Made by a program: the position numbers and the translations under genes | NCBI RefSeq assembly: GCF_000004825.1 | Contig: NW_008805065.1 | Coordinates: 620,001 to 684,000, forward strand | Direction: 5' to 3' | Source of the DNA: Heterostelium album PN500 | Lineage: Eukaryota; Evosea; Eumycetozoa; Acytosteliales; Acytosteliaceae | DNA length: 64,000 nucleotides | Notes under the pieces: model-generated | The model's database searches: none | Seen by the model: only the letters and a program-made list of their open reading frames with translations | What the model was told of the DNA's origin: nothing | In this document: positions 56,314 through 64,000 of the stretch, piece by piece | Position numbering within the stretch: position 1 is the first letter of the stretch | How the letters are laid out: each line of letters starts with the position of its first letter

Positions 56314-57018
56314 ATGAATATATTTCTATTAAAAGTTCTATTAAAAGTTATAAATATTATTCTTTTAATTATTACAGTAAAGATTTATTTAGAATTTCCA
56401 GATCATGTCTTTAATGAAATTCAATCTCTTCGAGAGAATTACTTTGAATATTATGTAACCAATGCCAAAAATCCCCACAATAAACCACTCTCTATAGAAT
56501 ATCATAATCTTTGTTACTACTCAGTCATTATGTACTCTGTCTTGTTGCTTTGTTACATCAAAACAATTCTACCAATTAAATTCTACTTTAAAAAGAGAGA
56601 AGAGGATGAAGGAGTGGCCAGTGTAGAAAGTAGCATTAGTTCAAGTGGATATCAACAAACCTCTTTGTACAAAGCATCTTTGGTCAGTTTTGGAAAATAT
56701 GGTGAACTGACTTATCAAAACAACTATATAGCATTGAGAAACCAATACTTGTACATGATGGCCGATCTTATAATAGTGCTCATTTCATTCTTCGTTGTTA
56801 TCGTCCTACAATTTGACTACAGTCATCTTGGTAGCTTTGAATGTGTATTTATAGATACAGTACTGATGAGCACCCCATGTTTTATTATCCAAAGAGTGTT
56901 TTTATTATTTGTAATCAATTTTACACTCTCAGTAATAAATAATATTAAAGAGAATCCATTCAAAGACAATAATAATAATAATAACTCAATAGTAAATGAA
57001 GAAAAGAAAGATAATTAA
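56314..57018 (+). CDS. Multi-pass membrane protein, unknown
   Basis: A single exon encodes 234 residues from the ATG at 56314, which has the context CTAAAATG. The open frame extends 36 nt upstream but only with non-ATG codons. About four hydrophobic helices can be seen: FLLKVLLKVINIILLIITVKI, CYYSVIMYSVLLLCYIK, LYMMADLIIVLISFFVVIVL and PCFIIQRVFLLFVINFTLS. The loop between helices 2 and 3 is charged and Ser-rich, and the C-terminus is Asn-rich. I do not recognise the family. It converges on the gene at 57106-57919 with only 87 nt between stops. Confidence 0.65.
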   Translation: MNIFLLKVLLKVINIILLIITVKIYLEFPDHVFNEIQSLRENYFEYYVTNAKNPHNKPLSIEYHNLCYYSVIMYSVLLLCYIKTILPIKFYFKKREEDEGVASVESSISSSGYQQTSLYKASLVSFGKYGELTYQNNYIALRNQYLYMMADLIIVLISFFVVIVLQFDYSHLGSFECVFIDTVLMSTPCFIIQRVFLLFVINFTLSVINNIKENPFKDNNNNNNSIVNEEKKDN

Positions 57019-57105
57019 TTTTTTGTTAATTTTTAAAAATTTATTTTAAATAAATAAATATATACATTTTTAGTTTTTAAAGAATTATTATTATTGTTAT
57101 TTTTG

Positions 57106-57919
57106 TTATTGTTTAAGTTCTTCATCAACTTTATTTTGATTTGTATTGGTTAGTTCTATTCCATATCTATTTTTAGTTGTCATGTCAATCTTTTCTGTTT
57201 TCATTTTCGAGAGTGCGCATCCAATAAATTGATTTACAAAGAGAACGACCAATGCTGCCAATCCCAGGTAAAATCCTTTCGATGGTCCGTATTCTATCTT
57301 TGTGGGTGTATCTGATCCTGGGTTATAAGGATTGGTTAAAGTTTGATTGTTACCTTTGAAATTATCACAGAAATTGGTACCACCACATCTTAAGAAGTTC
57401 TGATCTTTAAAGTTTCCTGGGAGACTCAGCATCGAGAGAAATCCAATTAACTGACAAATAAAGGTGGTTACTGAAAAAACAGAAATCAAAGACTTGGCAA
57501 CTACACTATCACTGACCACCGTAAAGAATACCATACAAATGAGCCATGCCAACATGAAAAACAAGCTAATCACTTCAAACGATGAAACAGTATTAAATGT
57601 ACCTTGCAGAATTAAATTACTATAGGAAATATCTTCTTTTTTTAATGTTCCATTTAAAAAATTCTAAATAATTGTATTCAATTCGAATTTATTAACATTT
57701 GAAAAGAATGAAAGTTCTGTGTCTATTTATCGTGATATTTACAATTGAATGTTTATATTCAAATAAATTGAAATAGTAATTATTGATTGAGGATATATTT
57801 TGTTGTTTTATATGTATATAATACCAGTCTTTAGTTAGAGATACTGATGTTAGAGCTATAGATACAATCCAAAAACAAAAGATTATAAATAATACTGTTC
57901 TTATTGCGACTAAACCCAT
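57106..57919 (-). CDS. Four-helix membrane protein, unknown
   Basis: Two exons (57919-57743 and 57663-57106) give 244 residues. The N-terminal helix is VLFIIFCFWIVSIALTSVSL, followed by a lumenal or extracellular loop with N-glycosylation-type sites (NIS, NGT). Then come FEVISLFFMLAWLICMVFF, SLISVFSVTTFICQLIGFL and, after a second loop with two cysteines (LRCGGTNFC), FYLGLAALVVLFVNQFIG. The tail is polar. Topology is claudin- or PMP22-like, with WYY in the first loop reminiscent of the claudin-type W, but this is likeness only. The GTAAAT donor at 57742 was chosen because it gives phase 0 and a 79-nt intron. Confidence 0.65.
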
Positions 57920-58601
57920 TTTAATTTATAGTTCTAATTTAAAATTTCTTTTTATATTTATAAATAGAAGATATGGGGAAAGTGAAAGGGAATAAAAATA
58001 AAATAGAAATCAATTATTTGAAGAGATTTGTTCTAAATCAATCATTTAATCAAACAATCAAAAAAAAAAAATGAATAAAAATAAAATTCAATTTAATAAA
58101 ATAATATCCTAGGTGTTAATTAAAAAAAAAAAGCAGTATTGGGCAATCAATTAAGGTATAAACCACCTAAACCTTCCGATTTGTGGAAAAGGTAAACACA
58201 AAACAACTCAAACCACAAAAAAAAAAAAAACCATAAAAAAAAGATATTTTTATTAATAATTGTAAAATAACAACAATGAAATTTCATACTTTTAAATTTA
58301 AACTTAAGATAAAAATAAATATTTTATAAATATTTGTGAAATAGTAGATTTAGTAAATTATACTAAAAACTTTACAAATTTTGATATCAACTAATAAAAA
58401 TCTTTGCTTGATCGAAAAAAAAAAAGTTACCTTTCTCAGAAAATTGTTTAATTTTTTTAAAAAAATTTATTAAAATTAATTTGAGTTGTGAGGGAATGAG
58501 GGTTGTTTTAATTTTTTTAGATTAATTTGATCAGTTCAAATCAAAATATATTTAATTTAATTAAAATAATTAGTTTTTTATTTAAATAAATAAATAAATA
58601 A
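57920..58601. promoter_or_regulatory. Divergent spacer, membrane protein / FHA kinase
   Basis: A 682-bp AT-rich spacer between opposite start codons. A mixed patch at 58135-58215 includes two AAACCAC motifs. AAAT-type repeats (AAATAAATAAATAAATAAATGG) run into the kinase start codon. Confidence 0.4.
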
Positions 58602-60526
58602 ATGGAGGTTAAAGAAGTAGAACAGCAGCAACAACCAATAACAGATGAAGTTGTTAATAATAACAGCACAGATTCTACAACAGTGAATGATACACCAGAT
58701 GTTTTACAAATTGGAGATGGTGCTACCTGGGGTAGATTGGTTTCACTCAACCCCATTTATCCATCGATCGAACTCAGGCAGAATGTGGTGATATTCGGAC
58801 GTACACCGGCGTTGTGTCAAGTGACTTTCAATACACCGACGGTGAGTGGTAAGCATGCAAAGATTCATCGTGATCCAACAGCCAAACAGAATATCGTTTT
58901 CCTCGAGGATACCTCTACCAACGGTACATTCATCAACAAAGAACTCATTGGCAAAGGCAGCAAGATCCTGGTGAGCAACGGCTGTGAGATATCAATCATT
59001 CCAAAACAAGGACCAGAGCGTATCTCCTATATCTATCAAGATTGCTCCGAGGAGAAAGCAGAGATCGATCAAGGTGGTCCACAACCATATTATGATTTAC
59101 GTGAAGTTTTAGGAACGTAAGTGTATAATATCATATCATTATTATTATTCAACTATCATATTTTACATTTTATTAAGTTATTTACTTTTTTTTGTTTTAT
59201 TTTATTAAAGTGGAAACTTTGCAACGGTTAGACTTGCAGTTCATAAGGAAACAGGTCAGAAATATGCATTGAAAGTAATCGATAAAAAGAAGATGTCAAT
59301 GACCAGTAAGAGAAAAGATGCGTTGATGGATGAAGTCAATGTTTTGACCAAAGTAAAGAATGAAAATATCATTTCTATTAAAGAGGTATTTGAAACCAAT
59401 AAGAATTTATATCTTGTATTAGAACTGTAAGTAGTTTTTTTTTTTTAAATTTTAAAATCATAAAGAATAATAACTAATAGTAATAATAATAATAATAATA
59501 ATAGTGTAACAGGTGGAGAATTATTTGATAAGATTGTTTCTGAACAAAAGTTTACGGAACCGGTATGTCGATATGTGATGCGACAGATTTGTAATGCCGT
59601 GCAGTATTTGCATCAAAGAGGAATTGCTCATCGTGATTTGAAACCAGAGAATATATTGTTGGCTAGACCCGATAGCTTTGTGATAAAGATATCGGATTTC
59701 GGACTGAGTAGAGCACTCGATGAAGGCAGCTACATGAAGACGATGTGTGGAACACCGCAATACGTTGCACCGGAGATCTTGACGAAAGGCGAGCGTGAAG
59801 GCTATGGAAAGTCGGTCGATCTCTGGTCGATTGGTGTTATCATGTACATCTTGCTCTGTGGATTCCCACCCTTTGGTGACCCTTCCGATGCACACTTCTT
59901 TGACAAGGTGAAGCGTGGTGGATTCTCATTCCCATCGCCCTATTGGGATGGTATCTCTGACGAAGCGAAAGAGCTCATCAAGAGTTTGATACTTGTCGAC
60001 GTCGAGAAACGTTTGACTATCGATCAAGCACTTGCTCACTCTTGGTTTGCCAACCATGTAGATGATCTCGATAAAATAAATGTAAAGAAAGAACAATCAT
60101 CACAACAATCATCGTCACAACAACAACAACAAGCAGAAGAGAAAGAAAAAGAGAAAGAGAATGAGAATGAACAAGAGAAACAACAACAACAACAAGAAGT
60201 AGTTATAGCACAAGCAGAGACTGCCGAAGATAAATCAGCAGGAAATGACGAATCACTAGCTGATATGTCAATGACAAGCGATAGAGGTGATAATGAAGAT
60301 AAAACTAACTCGATAACAACAAATGAAAATAACAATGATTTAGAAGTAGAAGATCTTATACCAAAGAATCAAAATCAAAAGAGAGTAAGAATTATAAATA
60401 TACTTTTAAATAATTACAATACTAATAGACCTTGATATCAACTATATATATATTATTATTTTTTAGACTTTAAGTGAGAATAGTGTTGATCAAGATGAAA
60501 AAGAATTAAAGAGAGTTAGACAATAA
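58602..60526 (+). CDS. FHA-domain Ser/Thr protein kinase, Chk2/Rad53-like
   Basis: Four exons (58602-59116, 59211-59426, 59505-60384, 60467-60526) encode 556 residues. An FHA phosphothreonine-binding domain (about 48-130) has VIFGRTP, TVSGKHAKI and TSTNGTF. The kinase domain (about 165-430) has the Gly loop GTGNFATV, Lys in YALKVIDKKK, HRDLKPENILL, DFGLSR, the activation-segment TMCGTPQYVAPE and WSIGVIMYILLCGFPPF. The architecture is that of Chk2/Rad53 and the dictyostelid Fhk kinases, which act in DNA damage and checkpoint signalling; the specific Fhk is not assigned. The C-terminal 110 residues are Gln/Glu-rich with a basic end (KRTLSEN, LKRVRQ), which could act in nuclear import. The last exon supplies 19 residues and the stop. 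Confidence 0.93.
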
Positions 60527-60616
60527 TAACCAAAATCGTTAAATAATCAACATTAAATCATATTGTTTAATACTACTACCAAACTAAACACAATGTTTAT
60601 GTTAAATATAAAATCG

Positions 60617-61912
60617 TTAACTTAATATATTCTTTAAATTTATTATTAGAATGACTATGGTTAAAATATAGATCGTTGAATGTTGGTAGTTGAATCGTAT
60701 TGAAGTTGCCGGTGATGTGAAAGAGTTTGAAAGATAAAAGTGTTTAATGTTATATCCTTCTTGCTGGTCCAATGTCAAAGTTGTCTCTTTCATTGTGCCA
60801 AGCTCGATATTGTAAATCGATAGAGTCTCTGTTTCATTGGAGTAGAACGAGCAATATCTAGGATTTCTAGAGTGTATAACATTGGTAACTCGATACGGTA
60901 GAGTTTGTTTGTCTGCCTGACGCGTTGTCGTATCAATGGCCACGATATTGGTTTCATTTGAATCGATACCGTTGTTTATTGCCAACAAAACGGTTTTATC
61001 GAATATACAAATTCCAACTACTAAAGTAGTCTTCATCTCGAGAAGATTATTGGAATTGGATATCTCTGTAGGAATACCAAACATATTTAATGATCTATCG
61101 TTTAAATCGAATGTTACCAATGTCTTTGTATTTTCAATACCACTGGTGATGAATGCAACGTATTTCCTGTTAATAGGGTCATTTGCTACGGGTAGTCTTT
61201 CAATGGATTCGAAATCGATCTCCATTGGTGTTTCAATATAGCTGTAATCACTAATTCCAAGCTCTCGTAACCCAGTATTATCCAAGGATGCTAAGGCTAA
61301 TCGATCGTTTACCACTGACAATCCATGAATTTCCATTTCATCTTTATTATATCTATTTTGAAACTGTACAGGTTGAAATATATATTTGGGAAGAGGTGTT
61401 GATTCACCACCTACTAACATTGATCTTTCTACAGATACAATTCCATTTGTTTGAAAAGTTCCATCCATTTGAAGATCCAATAATACTCTCCATATTGATC
61501 CATCAATAATTGAATTCTCTCTACTATATAATCTAACCTATATAAATAATATTTTTAATATTAATATCTATAGTATAGTATATACTATAACTACTTTCTA
61601 TTTGTATAAACTTACTGTGCAATCATTGGAAATCATTGAAATTTCCGAAAAATCAGAATATTCTCCAATCATCGTATTTCCATCCATTTCTATGTAATTA
61701 TTTGTATTGTCGTTTAAAGATTGGTAGTATATTCTAATAGAAGGAGCACTTCCTTCAGTTGAATCTTTACTTTCCAATAAAATAAATATATAATTTGGTT
61801 CTGTTGATGATTCTTTATCTAAAAATAATATATCTTCTCCAAAACTATTTCCATTTTTAAAGAATAAACAAAGTATAAATAATAGAATATGAACATATTT
61901 AATTGAATTCAT
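60617..61912 (-). CDS. Secreted or membrane-anchored protein of unknown function
   Basis: Two exons (61912-61616 and 61537-60617) encode 405 residues. There is an N-terminal signal peptide (SIKYVHILLFILCLFF) and a hydrophobic C-terminus (STIYILTIVILIINLKNIL), which may be a transmembrane helix or a GPI signal. The middle region alternates short beta strands (RLALASLDNTGL, YVAFITSGIENTKTLVTFDL, NIVAIDTTTRQADKQTL), compatible with a beta-propeller-like ectodomain, but no repeat signature is clear enough to name. It converges with the FHA kinase gene, with 90 nt between stops. Confidence 0.7.
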
Positions 61913-62551
61913 TATTTATTATTTATTATTTTATAGATTATTATTATTATTTTAGTTTAATATTTTATTAAAAACAACCATAAAAGAAAATAGATAAGAA
62001 CTAATAGGTATGATACTTCAGATTCATTGATCAAAGGATCATGAAAATTTATATATTTAAAAAACAACATTAATATTTATTTCTCCTATCGATTTCTTAC
62101 TTTTACAAATAGAATAATCAAAGAGTACTTGTTACAAAATTTGAACTGAATAATAGATATGATTATAATTGAAATCTACTAATAAATAACCAGACAATCA
62201 CTAACAAAAAGATTCACGAAAATTTCATTCTAACACCAAAATTATTTAAATCTAATTGTTTTTCTGACGAAAAAGATAATTTAACCACACATCTCTATGT
62301 ATGTGTATCACCACAAAAAAATTATAATTATAATCAACTTTTCAAACACCCACCACAAAATTAATATGTGTGTTTGACAATGAGATAAATCAATAATTTT
62401 AATATTATTATTTGATTGAATTGTGTACAAGATATTGATTGATAAATAATAAAAGAAAAAATAATAAATTATATCTTTTTTTTTTTGGTACCTCAAATTT
62501 TCATTATGTTTATAATTCGTTCAAAAAAAAAAAAATAAGTGTTTATTCTAA

Positions 62552-62583
<32 letters not shown>

Positions 62584-62587
62584 CTAT
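61913..62587. other. Spacer between two - strand genes
   Basis: A 675-bp AT-rich region with a TA dinucleotide run near its end and no supported gene. The 62-codon - strand frame at 62308-62496 is low-complexity and unlikely to be real. Confidence 0.4.
62550..62579. repeat. (AT)n dinucleotide repeat
   Basis: About 14 AT units immediately downstream of the stop codon of the Ser/Asn-rich - strand gene. A simple slippage repeat. Confidence 0.85.
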
Positions 62588-64000
62588 CTATTCTTTTTTT
62601 CTTTGATTACCTAATACAATTTTGGATGGTGTCCATTTCGATGATGATGGCGATGTTGATGATCTTAAATTATGATTTGAGTCTCTGAGGCTGAATCCAT
62701 TATTGTTGAATTCCGATTCACTGACGTTGCTGTTGACACTTGAATTCAAATCGTTGCTCGATGTCAGTGGGATGTATCTCTCGATTAAAAGCTGGTCAAG
62801 TGAGTTTTCCTCACCGAAAAAAGTATGTACATTGGAACCGGAAAGTCGCAGTGGTGGTGAGATTTCGATTTGCGGTGTCTTTCGGTTGTTCACCACTTTC
62901 AGGTCGTCGATAGATTCAAAGTATTTGTGTTCTTCGTTGGCGTATCCGCTGTTGCTGTTGGTACTATTACTTTTACAATGTTGTTTTTTGCCAGATGCTG
63001 TTGCTGCAGATAGGTTGTCCGGTGATTCTTCGTCGTCGTCTGAGAATGTTCCAGAGAAATTCAGAGGAAGATCCTCGAGATGACAGGTCGAGTTGACAGG
63101 CGTAGTATCTGGAAGACAGCAATCTGAGCCACTCGACGAGTCGGAATCCGAGTCGATATCCAGGAAATTTGGATCCTCTTGAATGATTTGTTTGGAATCC
63201 TCGACAACAATTGGATTATGATTGTAAACAGAGTCTGGATTATTGTTGTTACCTGCATTGCTGTTGTTGGGAGGACTACACATCAAGTCACTGAGATTAC
63301 TCTCGAGTGACGATGTAAAACTATCGTTCATTCCATTGCTACCCGGTATTATAATGATGTGTGAAGAACCAACAACCGTTGGCATTCCATTGCTGTTGTT
63401 GTTGTTGCTGCTGCTGTTATTGGTGACACCAGATATTGTCGAAGAACCGTCATTTAAAGGTTTTCTCGTTGATCCAATGAGATTTCTTGTGTGATAACGA
63501 TGGGCACTCGGTCCTTTCGACTGCAGATCCTCTGCCGAGAGTGAAAGTTTCCTAAGTGGACGCGGTGAATTTGAATATTGACTGGACGGCAACGAACCAA
63601 TCACAAAATCATTACGATTACTCTTGGTTGTCGATGTCCAAGAGGAATTGGAGGAAGTCGAAGAACTGGAATCTCTTAGCGATTTTTTCAGTTTGGGTGG
63701 AACCGGTGGTATTGGCAGCTGCTTCGTTGGTAATTTATCCGTCGATAAATGAAGATGTTGTTGATTGCCAATCGTGATTTTGTTGGTAAGTGAATTCAAA
63801 TTGCCAAGAGAAAGCGACATCTTTATACTGTTTCCATTGGAAGCGGCAGCAGAGTGGTGGTTGCCATTTGTCAAATCCGGTGACTCGGCACGCTCGTGGT
63901 TGTTGTGAAGAACGGCCTGTCTAATTCTTGTCCATCCACTGGCAGCCTGACTAATTGGATAGTCTTTTACCTCCACCAGAAACAATCCAGAAACCGGACG
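62588..64000 (-). CDS. Ser/Asn-rich protein, 5' partial at window edge
   Basis: The - strand frame stays open from the right edge (first codons RPVSG) to the stop at 62588, giving 471 visible residues without introns. The first ATG is far inside, so the start lies beyond the window. The edge segment LFLVEVKDYPISQAASGWTR looks like a folded domain, but the rest is low complexity: Asn/Ser runs, a KLKKSLRDSSSSTSSNSSW basic-Ser segment, acidic-Ser patches (DIDSDSDSSSGSDCC) and a Ser/Pro-rich end. Such regions are typical of phosphorylated, disordered tails. I cannot name the family. Confidence 0.6.
   Translation of the reverse strand, partial: RPVSGLFLVEVKDYPISQAASGWTRIRQAVLHNNHERAESPDLTNGNHHSAAASNGNSIKMSLSLGNLNSLTNKITIGNQQHLHLSTDKLPTKQLPIPPVPPKLKKSLRDSSSSTSSNSSWTSTTKSNRNDFVIGSLPSSQYSNSPRPLRKLSLSAEDLQSKGPSAHRYHTRNLIGSTRKPLNDGSSTISGVTNNSSSNNNNSNGMPTVVGSSHIIIIPGSNGMNDSFTSSLESNLSDLMCSPPNNSNAGNNNNPDSVYNHNPIVVEDSKQIIQEDPNFLDIDSDSDSSSGSDCCLPDTTPVNSTCHLEDLPLNFSGTFSDDDEESPDNLSAATASGKKQHCKSNSTNSNSGYANEEHKYFESIDDLKVVNNRKTPQIEISPPLRLSGSNVHTFFGEENSLDQLLIERYIPLTSSNDLNSSVNSNVSESEFNNNGFSLRDSNHNLRSSTSPSSSKWTPSKIVLGNQRKKE

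Noticed and set aside
1-64000. CRISPR arrays, bacterial operons or insertion sequences
   Set aside because: Exon-intron genes and eukaryotic families occur throughout, and no regularly spaced direct repeats or transposase genes were seen.

Overview
This window looks like nuclear DNA of a dictyostelid social amoeba (Dictyostelium/Polysphondylium/Cavenderia type). The evidence is very AT-rich intergenic DNA, short AT-rich GT-AG introns of about 60-130 nt, A-rich contexts before start codons, poly-Asn/Gln/Thr tracts, and families typical of dictyostelids (ComC-like EGF surface proteins, FHA-domain Chk2-like kinases, LisH-RasGEFs). I cannot name the species. There is no CRISPR array, operon, tRNA, rRNA or recognisable transposon. 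Exon models below were built by hand from splice signals and checked for reading-frame continuity; paralogue comparison supported those in the ComC and B-box families.

Region 1 (1-21.9 kb) is mostly conserved housekeeping genes: a 5'-truncated coiled-coil protein, BMS1 (ribosome biogenesis GTPase), SEC61 gamma, Arp8 (INO80 complex), a UBAC2-like rhomboid/UBA protein, a papain-family cysteine protease with an odd linker, a small secreted Cys protein, a TEX2/Nvj2-like PH+SMP lipid-transfer protein, ribosomal protein eS30 with a start codon isolated by a 503-nt intron, a large type I membrane protein and a UBIAD1-like prenyltransferase.

Region 2 (22.6-45 kb) is accessory. Three intact ComC-like receptors are present: two in tandem on + (22.6-27.4, 27.8-32.5 kb) and one on - (40.4-45.0 kb). 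A frameshifted, truncated fourth copy lies at 38.3-40.2 kb and a 37-codon remnant of a transmembrane tail at 32.6 kb. Almost every intron in these genes is phase 1, so each exon is a symmetrical module, and copies share identical blocks of more than 120 nt, which suggests gene conversion. Between them sit an intronless GH18-like gene with a degraded catalytic motif (candidate horizontal transfer), an F-box-like/LRR-like protein and a thioredoxin-fold protein.

Region 3 (45.4-64 kb) has a Sec1/Munc18 protein, a B-box tandem family (one intact gene, one with a frameshifted tail, one degenerate remnant), a LisH-RasGEF, a decayed beta-helix gene, two multi-pass membrane proteins, an FHA-domain Ser/Thr kinase, a secreted/anchored unknown protein and a Ser/Asn-rich partial gene that runs off the right edge.
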